In this document: piece by piece, positions 1-10,700 of the stretch | Layout: each line of letters begins with the position of its first letter | Numbering within the stretch: position 1 is the stretch's first letter | Assembly (NCBI GenBank): GCA_963971405.1 | Contig: OZ020484.1 | Span: 41,190,770-41,254,769 of the forward strand | DNA length: 64,000 bases | Reading direction: 5' to 3' | Source: Psococerastis gibbosa | Lineage: Eukaryota > Arthropoda > Insecta > Psocodea > Psocidae | Made by a program: the position numbers and the translations under genes | The notes under the pieces: model-generated | What the model saw: only the letters and a program-made list of their open reading frames with translations | Told to the model about the DNA's origin: nothing | Databases searched by the model: none

Positions 1-18
1 TACATGTTTATAATAAAA

Positions 19-76
19 TTGGCAAGATGATCGCCAATCTTCGATAGGAGAGGCATTCGAAGAAGAAGAATATCAT
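19..76 (+). repeat. Short dispersed repeat B, copy 1
   Basis: This stretch (core GATCGCCAATCTTCGATA followed by an AGAAGAAGAAT run) recurs at 49299-49353 on the plus strand and at 38521-38566 on the minus strand. It is shorter than 60 bp and has no coding content. At 49 kb it directly abuts a LINE 3' fragment. It may be the end of a larger element, but no terminus or target duplication is visible here. Confidence 0.5.
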
Positions 77-634
77 ATAATACTACAACCGAATTTAAAA
101 TACTAGTGAATATATAGACAGCACGTTGGTGAATACCAGATCCATATGTCGAACTAGCAAATACAGAGAAAAAGGCTGGACTGTTAATTTTTACAGCTTC
201 GTTTCTATTACACTACTGTGCCAGAAACATTCTTTTATTACAGCTAGTCTTCTAAAGATTCACCAAGATCATAACAGAAATGTGTCATCAGTTTCAATTA
301 AACCGAACTATATCAACGGCCTTGAGCTTTTTATTTTGTTTCGAGAATTCCATAGATTAAACGCCGAACGTAACATGGGAAGTTAATGTAACACATGACA
401 AGTTATTAGTGCTGGGTCACTCCGCCATGCATACCAGCATTGCTTTTTTTCGGTTTTTACGATCCTTCGTCGGATTTGGCTGCCTCTCAACTAATATTCC
501 GATGACAGATTTATCGACGCTCAACACTATTGTCTCATCGCTTCAACGGCTTCTTTTCTCGATTGACTCACACCTTCAGGGCGGTGGCAACAGTGGCAGG
601 ATATGTATTGAATTATCCATAATTTCTTTAAAAA

Positions 635-1290
635 CAATTTTTTTTTCTAAACCAAAATGTTGCTTGGGAAAGCAACCTGTTCGGTTGTTACAGTATTTAA
701 CATCAAAAACATACCTGAAGTTAGAAAGCACCGATAAAAAGGTTCTGCAGACAATTATTTTTAGTAATTTTATTTTTTTTATTTTTTTGTCCCTAAAGCC
801 AAACTGTCAAGGTGCAAGTGGTACAATTATTCATCTTCTGACTACCATGCTTCGGAGGGCATGTAAAGCCGGCGGTCCCGGCAGTCTTCCCTGACTGTCG
901 ATAGGTTAAACAGGAGGCTGTTGATGCAACCTGAAAACTCCTGTACCACGGGTAGTACCACCCCGACACGAATTTACTTTACTTTAAGGTGCAAACGACT
1001 TATTGGGTTTCGCTACCATTAATAACGACTACAATATACTGTACGTGAATATAAAAAAAAGTAGTTGAAGCAGCTTTGGGGAAAAACATTTATCGCCGTT
1101 TTTTTTAGTTTTTGGAGAGTAAATCCCCCAAAATTGAGTTAGCCCAAATTTAAATAAATGAGCCCTGAGATATAATTTTTTGTGCACATGCCAAGTTTCC
1201 CTAAAATTCACTGAGTAGTTTGTACACAAATTGACGAAAAAACAGACCGACCATCACAAAGCTGTCCTGATGCTAGCGTATAAATGGGAA
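635..1290 (-). repeat. Dispersed repeat D, copy 1 (degenerate, interrupted)
   Basis: The segment matches the minus orientation of the family seen at 44968-45826. Shared landmarks are the GGGAAAGCAACCTG stretch, the AACATACCTGAAG stretch, the AATTGAGTTAGCCCAAA stretch, and the closing part with CACAAAGCT followed by TATAAAT-GGAAAG. It is diverged and is split by a SINE-like insertion at 818-985. No long ORF is conserved between copies, so it looks non-coding and non-autonomous. Confidence 0.6.
818..985 (+). mobile_element. SINE F-related insertion with 9-bp duplication
   Basis: AAGGTGCAA at 809-817 is repeated at 986-994 on both sides of this 168-bp insert, which interrupts repeat D. The insert starts with GTGGTACA and contains a block (CGGAGGGCATGTAAAGC then GGCGGTCCCGG) shared with the tRNA-Glu-derived SINE copies at 13.9 and 53.0 kb. 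The head is diverged and the tail differs from those copies, so it may be a rearranged member. Confidence 0.55.
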
Positions 1291-2039
1291 AGTAAAAAGA
1301 GTGGGCGCGTTAAAATAATTCTGGCATGTTTGCTTCTAGTAATGTGAAACCCAATATGTATGGGATGCTATCATTCACGGTCCAACTACGTGCACGTGAC
1401 GATAAAGTCATAAAAATCCGCAAATATGCAAGCTTTCTCAAAAGGCAGACCGGGTTAACTACAACAATATTTTATAATACCTATTGTATTAATGTAGCTT
1501 ACGTGTTTATGAAGTTAAACCATCCTTGGGCGTACTTTGTACTCTTAATTATTAGGAATGACTGACTGGTTAAATGGTATTGGCGTCAGATATCAAAATC
1601 AGAAAACGTCAGCGTCAGATGCTCCTGATGCCTTTCCTATTATTAGGGAAACATGTTCCAACTTGCGCAACCAGCTCAACAATTTAGCCAACCCTTCTCC
1701 ATTGCATTTGTGTTGGTATTCATATTTTGCTGCAGTTGTCAGACGTCAGATGTCGGCGTTAAATTCTCCCTGTTTTCCCGCCCTAGGTCGGAAATTTCTA
1801 TTAGATCGAGCCCATAATTTTTGTTTTCACTTGAAAGGATGCTGCACGCAGTCGTAGCCAAGAGTACAGTACTCAGTGGTCGAGCTTGCATGTAAGGCGT
1901 AAGGTGTAAATCAAAAATTGACAATTTTCAATTGAAGCGTATGCGCCAAATTTTTGAAATTTGTTTGCATTTGTTTCTTGAAATTGTATTTGTTTTCTTC
2001 GTTGCCTTATTATTTAAACCTTATTATAATTTTTATACA
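1291..2039. other. No supported feature
   Basis: Unique-looking AT-rich sequence. The open frames on both strands are short, overlap each other and have no family motif. I see no RNA gene, tandem repeat or terminal repeat. Confidence 0.5.
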
Positions 2040-2255
2040 GAAATGCTTTCTTTTTAGAGAAATCAATTAGAATAGTTGTACTTGTCATATCCCATGACGC
2101 CATTTTTTAATTTTAGATTGTTTGTTTCATTGTTTGTGATTTTACTCTATGATCAATTGATCATAGATCAGTTTTAACAATGACATAGAGTAAAATTGAA
2201 ATGTCCTTCAATTTCATAATTTTCATTGACGATGTACGTATGTGGAATACCCGCC
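2040..2255 (+). mobile_element. Decayed MITE C copy
   Basis: The central block (CATATCCCATGACGCCATTT, the GTGATTTTACT stretch, the GATCAATTGATCATAGATC region, the CATAGAGTAAAA block) matches the core of the MITE copies at 6209-6450 and 42956-43208. The right end reads GTATGTGGAATACCCGCC, close to the terminal repeat of the 48292-48434 member. The left terminal repeat is not recognisable, so this is a degraded copy. Confidence 0.6.
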
Positions 2256-2518
2256 TAAGTCTCTCTGCGTCTACGCGTGGTCTCATAAAACTATATAAAT
2301 AAATGAACTGCACTAAGAGCTCTTCGTTTCGTTTCTTCGAAACTAGTCTGCGGGGGCAAGATGGACCATGCCCCCCCCCCCAAGTCGGCGTCCCTGCCGC
2401 TAAGGTGGTTACAGTTGTGCCAGTTAAGGTCATTATTTATTTATTTATATTTTTCAAAATACTAATAAATTACTTTTTTATTTAGTGATTCTTATCTGTA
2501 TTTAATAATGTAATAATT

Positions 2519-2620
2519 TCCAAAATCCACAGGGTCGTTGACATTCGACAAGGGACCTATGGACACAATAAGTAGGCCTGGGTCCATAAAATGTCCTTAT
2601 ATAAAATAAATAAAATAAAA
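2519..2620 (+). repeat. Repeat A, 3' end only
   Basis: The last part of repeat A: a GGGTCGTTGACATT block, then CAAGGGACCTATGG, TAGGCCTGGGTCCATAAAA and a simple AAATAAATAAA tail. The fuller copy lies at 14617-14870. The A-rich 3-5 nt tail and the 5' truncation are typical of elements copied by target-primed reverse transcription, that is a SINE or a LINE 3' end. Confidence 0.65.
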
Positions 2621-3535
2621 ATAGTGACTGTTAAAAATCTAATTTTCTTTCAATAGGCTATTTGAATAACGTTTACACTCTGTAGCGAAGTAAAACGACT
2701 ATAATTCACGTTTACTATCGACAAGCAAAAACCAGGTATCATTAAAAAGTATAAAATACAAGCGGTGCTGTGGTGGGAGTCAGATATGGAGATTAGACTA
2801 GCAGTTTCCGGGGTTGGAAATGGCGGGAAAATTCAAACGTGTGAGTTGGGGTCCCTAATGGCCGAGAATAGCGGTGAATCTGCGTTTTATTCGGATTTAC
2901 CGCCGAGGTCGTCATCACGAGGGATTTGCGTTTTGACACTTTGCGGCAGCCATACTTCATCATGTAGCTCAATGTGCCAGTGTAGCCATCTTGCCGGCAA
3001 TAAAACCTTTTAGCTAGTTTAGCGAGACATCCAAGAGTTACTAATGAATAACTGCGATATTGTTCCCTCTATTTTTGGAATAAAATCAGTGTCGGATTTA
3101 CCCGAAACGTCCAGTGGACTTATGTCACCCACACGCTTACAGCTTCCACGCACCTTAAATGGCAAAAATAATAAAAATATATTAGTTTAAATTTCATAAA
3201 ATTTTGCTATTTTGTGGCTACATAATATTGGAAATTTTTGTGCGGAGAAGCCAAGACCCTACAGTCTCCTCAAATATATCGGTAACATCCTAACTTTTTT
3301 TTGTTGTAATTCATTATTTAAAATGCATAAAAAAAATAATGTTTTGCCCCGATTCATCAATACATTTCCTTTCTCCAACTGGGCGTAATTTTTAATTTTT
3401 GGTAGTGTCTCTTTGGTCATATGCCATGTTCTTCTGTTTGAATAATATTATAATTTAATTTTCACCATACGGTAATTGTTTCCTTAAATAAGGAATAGTT
3501 ATAGTGTGATGGAAGCTATGTTGATTATAATACTA
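2621..3535. other. No supported feature
   Basis: No long ORF with recognisable motifs, no tRNA-like fold and no terminal repeat. AT-rich intergenic-type sequence up to the SINE insertion at 3536. Confidence 0.5.
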
Positions 3536-3861
3536 GTACCGCCATAACAAGTTGAATCCAAGAGAACATAGACAGTTCCAAACTGCAGCAAACTTGTTAG
3601 TGTTCACAGAGTTGGCAGGGGAACATGGCTGGGACTACTAACCATTCTAGGTGCGTGTCGAGTCCTGGTCACCTCCAAATTAATCGTGTGTTCCCCAAGT
3701 GGTTCGGAATCCACTATAATCAAGAGGTGCACCCTTTCAGTCAACTCCCCTTCCTCTGAGGTGAAGAAATCTACCCTTATGGTGCCCCAAGTTAATAAAC
3801 AGACTCACTCCCTGCCAGGCTGACAGGTTGCTTAGTGCATGGCGTTGGAAAACAAACGAGC
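3536..3861 (+). mobile_element. SINE E, (AAC)-tail type, copy 1
   Basis: The 326-bp body is bracketed by ATAATACTA (3527-3535 and 3862-3870). Its head is the same as in the five other SINE E copies: the AAGTTGAATCC start, TGCACAG-GTTGGCAGGG(G)AACATGG, TCCTGGTCACCTCC, and AAGTGGTTCGGAATCCACTA. Its 3' part (from about 3740) matches only the 24288-24637 copy and differs from the (TAC)n-tailed copies. GGTTCGGAATCC resembles a pol III B box with one extra base; an A box is not clear. Confidence 0.8.
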
Positions 3862-3990
3862 ATAATACTAATGCCGGTGCTTGAAACAGAATTGATCGTT
3901 ATCGTATATTCTGCTACCTAGGTACCTACCCACTTCAGGAAAGTTTAGTAAGTACGCCATACTAACAAATGAGACAAGCAAGATAACTTA

Positions 3991-4271
3991 GTAGTAGTAG
4001 TAGTGTTCGTCAGGTTAATAACGACTTAGGCCTCATTCGGGCCCATAGAGCGACCCCGACTTGACTGTCCTATGCCAGCCCATAAGACAGTGGACCTCCT
4101 GATCATAGTGGATTCCGAACCACTTGGGAAACACAGTGAAGTCACACTATAGTTCGGAGGTGACCAGGACAAGTCCTCCCATGTTTCCCTACCGGCACTG
4201 TGCACACGACCAAGTTATCTGCTGCTTTGAACCTGCTCTGGTCCGCTGGATTCAACATGGTATGGCGGCCG
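3991..4271 (-). mobile_element. SINE E, (TAC)n-tail type, copy 2
   Basis: A 14-bp duplication, AGCAAGATAACTTA, lies at 3977-3990 and 4272-4285. The body is reverse-oriented: the (GTA)n run at its left is the 3' (TAC)n tail and the head ends near 4271. Its 3' module (CGTTATTAACC, then GGGTCGC and CAAGTCGGGG in sense orientation) matches copy 35843-36132, a different tail from copies 27569 and 33631. No coding sequence. Confidence 0.85.
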
Positions 4272-4285
4272 AGCAAGATAACTTA

Positions 4286-6137
4286 CACGTAGCCTAATTA
4301 CTTAGTAGCCAAATTAAAAATTAACTAGCTAACGTTTTAATAGCTCATTAGCAATCCATTTGGAGTGCACTTAAAGCACGGTACGTTACCAACTCATTAC
4401 CCAAGCATTACCAAGCATTACCCATCCCAGTTGGATAGTTGATAAAGTTTCCAAAGAGCATAATGCTGCTCTGTGACTCGATGAAACTTCCAAGGGGAAA
4501 TAACTTAATGCAATCAACACTTAGGGTCCTAATAGGGCAAAAAAGGGGCAGGGGTAGGTCGCCAACACGGGAGGGGAGGGAGGGAGAATTCCCCCTGCGG
4601 TCAGTAATGCCGCAATGTCCCCGTCAGATGCAATTAACCTAAATGACTTATTCGCCTTTCCAACCGCAGCAACAGCTCATTGGTTAGTAGTTGTAGTTTC
4701 CTTAGAGTTTAGGTTATAGTATAGTATAGAAGGGATGGGACTTTTGTTTCCTCAAACTTGGCGGCTACATGCTACGTACTATATAATGCGCGAAACTGTG
4801 ACGTGCATAATGTCCACGGCGGTCCAGGGGACCCCCAAACCAACCATTCAAAAAAAAAATGTAGAAATGAAGAATTTTATTTTATTATTATTATTTTATT
4901 AAAGCGCGGGTCCCTATTTAATTGGGAATTTGCGCTAGGAAATTGGGGATTTTTACCTATTATTTTGTGAATTTTGAAGAATTTTATTGCCAAGTACAAA
5001 GTGAAGGTAAGCTAATTAAAAAGAACTTTTCAGTTTTCCCTCAATTAATGAGGCGAGCGCCTCAATGCTCGCGGTTGTATATCAAGAACCCCAATGTCTT
5101 GCGCCTATTCCTTCAAAACAATTCTCTCGGGGAAGAGTGCTAGACTGATTGCAGTTTCATGAAAATGTCTTCATCTGTAGGTTCTTTTAGTTTCTTTACT
5201 GTCAAAATCTGAATTTTCACTAGCTTTATAGGGCACGCTAAATTACTAAATTGGTTATCTAAAACTTGGGAGGTACCGGTACCGGTAGGAGGCTCCATTT
5301 TCAATTCATGTACAGGAGCCACTGCTTGCAAAGGAAATTTTTTGAATTACTGGTGTTACCACTCATTTCATGTGTTATTTGATTTGTACTCTGATAAGAC
5401 TTAACCCACTCCAATTGTTTCTTAACGGAAAGATGAAAAGTTCTAAGTAGAATAGTGTTTTTTTTTTTTCTGCGGCAACGACAACTATATCGTCATGTTT
5501 CATTGAAAGCGATGAGTTAATGCACTCGGACGTTAATTGACGCCCATCGGCTTCAATATTATGTCACAGCGATGCCGGAAAAATTGTTTCTATGTCGTCG
5601 GGTGTTAGGATAAACTACATCGTTTCTTTTCCAACCACCATGAACAGCAGCAATGTACTAAGCAAATTACCATAAGCCTTTGACGCAAAAGCCTACAACG
5701 TAATTACTCGCAAAGCCTGCACTTCAAAGAAATCTAAACTAACACTGTTGTTTAGAGGAGAAACCAGCGGCAGGGGTGAAGTTGCATTCTAGCAGCAGCC
5801 AAACTGTCATCGAAGCAGAACACATTTTTTTAACCGCTACACTGCACTCTGCTGTTTAAAGGGCCGCATAAATGTAAAGCGGAACAAAGTTTTTACCGCA
5901 TGTCAAATTAACCCCAGGAAGGGGAGACGGGAAGGCGCAGGGTGAGTTACCCCCCACCCCCTCGCCGGGAAAAACACGAGCTGGCATTTTACACGAGGTC
6001 ATCTATATTTCAAAACAAATTAACAGGGGAAACCTTTTAGAATTTGCTTTCCGGGCTCCATCTCCGTCTGTGTACCCGACTATTGTGTTGTGTCTACAAG
6101 TTTGTGCATAATGTAATTGGATTTAATATGAGGCTAA
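4286..6137. other. No supported feature
   Basis: About 1.85 kb without a recognisable gene or repeat family. The minus-strand frame at 5140-5331 (63 codons) has a fairly even amino-acid composition but no motif I can identify. Composition swings from AT-rich to a GC-richer patch near 5920-5980. Confidence 0.45.
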
Positions 6138-6521
6138 GGCGCCCATTCCATTGACCGGCTAGGGCTATTTCCAACAACGGTGACGTGGTAGCAGACATTC
6201 AAGACTTAGGTAGCGTTTCCACCGATCTCGCATTGCAGAATGCAAATGACATTGACGGAAATTAGAATTTTTCTTTTTATAGAAATCTATTAAAATGTTT
6301 GTGCTTAACATATCCCATGACGCCATTTTTTAATATTAGTTTATTTGTTTGTGATTTTACTGTATGATCATTGATCAATTTTAACTATGGCATAGAGGAA
6401 AATAAACATTTCCGTCAATTCTGCAATGCGAGGTCGGTGGAAACGCCACCTAAGTCTTGAATGTCTGCTACCACGTCACCGTTGTTGGAAATAGCCCTAG
6501 CCGGTCAATGGAATGGGCACC
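6138..6521. mobile_element. Composite MITE C (nested), copy 1
   Basis: A 384-bp element with inverted arms of about 115-125 bp. The outer ends start GGCGCCCATTCCA; inside the arms lie GACGTGGTAGCAGACATT and CAAGACTTA. At 6209-6450 is a second element with its own ends (GG-AGCGTTTCCACCGA and its complement), joined to the outer arms through TTA...TAA. Flanks are TAA on the left and TGA on the right. There is no ORF; the nesting is the same as in three other copies. Confidence 0.85.
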
Positions 6522-6589
6522 TGATTGAAATACAATTGTTACAATTGCCTGTGCAGGGTCAGCTTTAATTTTTTTTTTAATTTTCGTAC

Positions 6590-7120
6590 ACATTGCTTTT
6601 CTATTGATACGTTAGTATAAGAAATGCTATGTGATGGTCGAAATGTTCATTTTCGAGATTTCAATAGGTATACACGTTTTGAGGGACCAGGATATCAAAA
6701 GGATTTCTTTACGAAAGTTCTGTGTCCATCGGTCGGTCACCATGTCTGTCTTTTGGTCTGTGGTATGACTGTAACCCGATTTGGGGCCAAATACATGATT
6801 ACATCATAGAATTTGATTAATTCGGCATGTATGTAGGTTCACAAAAATAATGTCCAGCGTTTTCCAACTGCATTTTGTAGAGGTTTTATACCCCAAAAAT
6901 GATTTTATTTTTCTTCAAAAAGTGAAGACTTCTTTTAAATTCACATGCAGTCCTAAATTATAACACTGATTCATGTAAATATAACCCACTAGGTACCATC
7001 CCCCTTGACAATTTGGTTCAGGGCTTTAAAAAAAGGCTCAAGTTTCATGAAAAATTACTACAAAAATAAATTTTTCTGATGAACATTACCTTCTAACTTC
7101 AAGTATGTTTTAGGAGCAGC
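6590..7120 (+). repeat. Dispersed repeat D, copy 2 (diverged)
   Basis: Follows the order of the 22661-23310 copy: TATACG-like start with TATAAG-AAATGCTATGTGATGGTCGAAAT, GAGATTTCAA, the CTGTC-rich patch, ATTCGGCATGTATGTAGGTTCACAAAAAT, and the ACCATCCCCCTTGACAATTTG block. It is markedly diverged and lacks the far end. No conserved reading frame. Confidence 0.6.
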
Positions 7121-7500
7121 GGAGCACACCCCAAAATGTTGCAAAGTCAGCAGCAATGCGTCAAACATATTTTATTTCCATTCTAACATTACCGATGTGG
7201 CGTACGAGATAGAGAATGGTAGTCAATGGAAGAGTAATGTCTGGTTCCTTCCCCTGGACACCCCAGCGGCCTGCATCCCAATGGGTAACCAATCTACCAC
7301 GATCTTGACACTTCTCTTGTCCAATGTTCCAACTACCACTGTTACACACTTCCCCACCCCTCTTCTACTTCTTGCAAGTTTCGCGTCTCTTTGCTGACTG
7401 AAAAAGTAAAACTCGTAACCCTAGTAAACGTACAGTGAAGGAAGATTCTCTGCCGTACCAGTTCTTATTCATTAACGAACTGTTATGATATTCAATCAAA
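7121..7500. other. No supported feature
   Basis: Sequence between the repeat D relic and the target site of the LTR retrotransposon. Short overlapping frames only. Confidence 0.5.
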
Positions 7501-7504
7501 TTAT

Positions 7505-7637
7505 TGTAGGGTTGGAGATTATATAGAACCAAATTAATTTATCAACAGCAAATAGAGATATATTACCGTACGCATCGGAACACCCGACAAGACTGGCTGC
7601 CTGGTGCCGAGCCTTGCCGGAAACACCCGAACCTACA
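7505..7637 (-). repeat. 3' LTR, 133 bp
   Basis: Identical to 12502-12634. In sense orientation it begins TGTAGG and ends CCCTACA, so it has the TG...CA ends and a short inverted repeat expected of integrase substrates. A TAATATAT stretch could serve as a TATA element. It is unusually short for an LTR. Confidence 0.97.
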
Positions 7638-7651
7638 ACTCGGCCACTCCT
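7638..7651 (-). other. Candidate polypurine tract
   Basis: In sense orientation AGGAGTGGCCGAGT directly precedes the 3' LTR, the position where plus-strand DNA synthesis is primed. It is purine-rich but interrupted by CC and T, so this is a weak tract called mainly on position. Confidence 0.45.
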
Positions 7652-7793
7652 GACAAAAAGTTTGACCCCAAACTTAGCTTATAGAATAAAAATAAAACCC
7701 ACAGAAATTCACGCAACGAACGAAACAAAACCTACTCACTATTTAAAGTTAACCCATAAAACGGAAAAAAAAATCCCCAAAAATGCTGGAAAG

Positions 7794-10700
7794 CTAGATG
7801 CTCCAAAATGGCTTCATATATTCCGCCGTAGTAGTAGTTTCATTAGGGCCTTCGTGATGTCCCAACTTCTTCACACTATAGGAATCATTCAGAAGGCATT
7901 GAGTTACTTCATACGGCCCCAAAAATTTGGGTTTCAGCTTCAGTCCAGGTCCAAGTTGAGTTCTCTTTATGGCAACAATGTCTCCGACATCATAAATTGG
8001 CGCTCGACGACGTCGTAGATTGTAGGTCTTCACATTCTCGGAAGCAACTTTATGAATTTGTGCTCTGGCCGAATCTCTCAATTCCTGACGATCTGCTTGA
8101 TACATTGACATGAGCTCGTCTTCGACAGCCATCTTCAAGTCTTCGTTTTTAAACCTCATCTTTGTTCCCAAAAGTACTTCAAACGGTGAGTGACCTAGAC
8201 TCCGATGATAGGTAGAATTCAAGGCCATCTGTAATTCCGGTATAAATTTATACCATTTCGTGGGGTCCTCACAGGAGAGTTTGGTTAGAATCGGTATGAT
8301 GCTGCGATTGATTCGTTCCACTTGGCCATTGGCGCGTGGAAGTCCTGTAGTGATCTTCACATGAGTCACTCCTTCGTCGGCACAATAGTTTTCAAAGTCC
8401 TTGGAAGTGAACGCCGTTCCCCGGTCTGATACCATGCGCACAGGGTTTCCGAAATTTGTTTTTTGAAGTTCTAACTTTGAAATAACTTCTGCCGTCGTAG
8501 TACTTTTCGTCGGGTAGAGCCATACGAATTTTGAGAACGCATCAATGACCACTAAAATATGTTTATACTGTTTATGTGTAGATTCAAGTGGTCCAAGATG
8601 ATCTAAATGGTACGTTTCCAATGGACAATCGCCTTTGTCTATGGGATGAAGGAAACCTTCTTTCCGTCCAGATTTCTTAGATCCTAAGATGCATTTCACA
8701 CAACTGGCGAGGATCTTAGTGACTTTCTCAGTAAGATGTGGGATGAAATAGTCTTGCTTTACTTTCTCTTTTGTCGGCTTGACGGCATAGTGTCCTTGTT
8801 CATGGGCATGACGTATTATTTCGTACTCCATACTGTCAGGTATCACAAGTAACTCTCTACCATCTAGATACCTAAATAACACATCCTGCTTTAAAATATA
8901 TTCGTCATGTGGACTTCCTTTCTGTAAAAGCTCCTTTATGGCAAATAAGTGTGGGTCGTCATCTTGAGCTTTTTTGACTTTTGATGTTACGAGATGGTCT
9001 TTGATGCTGAACATGACTGCAGCATTCCGACTTAAGGCATCAACGTGGCGCATCTGAGTGCCTGACCGATGCACTATCTTGTAATGATAGTCTTCAAGCA
9101 ACATTGCCCAACGGGCAACTCTAGTACTTAGGTCAGTCTTCGACAGGGTTTGTTGAAATGCTGAACAGTCTGTGACGATTGTAAAGGGAATGCCTAGAAG
9201 ATAGACCCTAAGTTTTTTCAATGCTTCGACAATGGCAAATGCTTCGAGTTCGTAACTACACCACTTTTGTTCGGCTTCCGTCGTCTTCTTACTGAAGTAA
9301 TACACCGGGTGAAAACTGCCGTCAACAGGATCTCGTTGTAAAATACAAGCACCGATACCAATCTTACAAGCATCAGTATGTAGTTCGGTCTCATAAGCAG
9401 GGTTATAAATACTAAGAACTGGACGTTCTGTCAACACTTTTTTAAGATGAAGGAAACTTCTCCGTTGATCATCGCGAAAAACAAACTTTGCGTCTTTCTT
9501 TGTCATGTCACTAAGTGGTTTCGCTAGCATTGAATAGTTTGGCACAAATTTTCTAAAGTATCCAGTAAGTCCAAGAAACTCTTGTATTTGTTTTACATTT
9601 TTAGGTTCTCTAAACTTTGCTACTGCAACAGTTTTTAAAGTTGAAGGCATAATCTTTCCTTCCACCACTTTATGTCCCAAAAACTCAACCTCATTTTGCA
9701 GGAATTGACATTTCTTGATATTTAGGTTCAGTCCATTTTTCCTAGCAGTCTCGAACACTATTTCTAATTTTTTAAGTGCATCTTCGACTGAAACACCAGG
9801 AACAATCAAATCGTCCAAATACAACAAAACAACTTTTTCAATAATCAACTTCCTGAATACCTTGTTCACAAAACGCTGAAAAACAGCCGGAGAATTGCAG
9901 AGTCCGAATGGAACTCTTTTGAATTGATATAAACCACGATGGGTCACGAAAGCAGTATACTTTTTACTCTCATCGGAAATCGGCACATGCATGAAAGCAT
10001 TCCGTAGGTCCAGTGTGCTGAATACTCTGAAACCACTTAAGGAATCTAACTGATCTTCTATTAGAGGAAGAGGGTGACGGTCTTTTATAGTCTGACGATT
10101 CAATGGTTTATAATTAATACAGATTCGAGGCGAACCATCTTTTTTCCGCACTACCACTACCTGGCTGGCGAACTCTGACGATGACGGTTCGATGATGTCG
10201 TCCTTCAGCCACTCATCCACTTGTTTATCTACTATTTCCTTTTCTACCAAAGGCAGACGTCTGGGTGAGCAAGAAATAGGCGTTTCATCATTGAGAGTTA
10301 TAGTCATTTTGACTCCATTTTCTTCTTCACATCGTTCCTCTGGTTTATATGTGGCAATCATATTTAACAACCTTTCCCGTACATCTTTGGTCACAGGTCC
10401 AATGGTTATATTATCACCGTCAAAGACCATACAGTTAAAAACCTGTACTTCCTCTGCGAATGCTGATGTATCATATTCATTTATTTTTCTTAAGTGCAAA
10501 CCAGCTATTCCTTCTTCTAACTTTGCTTGCACTAACACATCTCTTCCAATTAAAAACTCCATTTTAATGCAACTAGTCGGAACGACCTCGACGCAAGTTT
10601 CAAATTCTTGTTGATCAATGGTTAGACAAGCATGAAATTTTCCGAGGCTTTGTACACCAACATTTCCCATGCCAGTCATGGACGTTCCAGAAGTCGTCAA

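Noticed and set aside
409-894. 161-codon plus-strand ORF near the window start
   Set aside because: It runs through repeat D and the edge of a SINE-like insertion, so it is chance openness across repeat boundaries.
7638-7793. Envelope or extra ORF after pol
   Set aside because: Only about 140 bp lie between the pol stop and the 3' LTR, too short for env.
10192-10614. 140-codon plus-strand ORF inside the retrotransposon
   Set aside because: Antisense shadow of the Gag-Pol frame.
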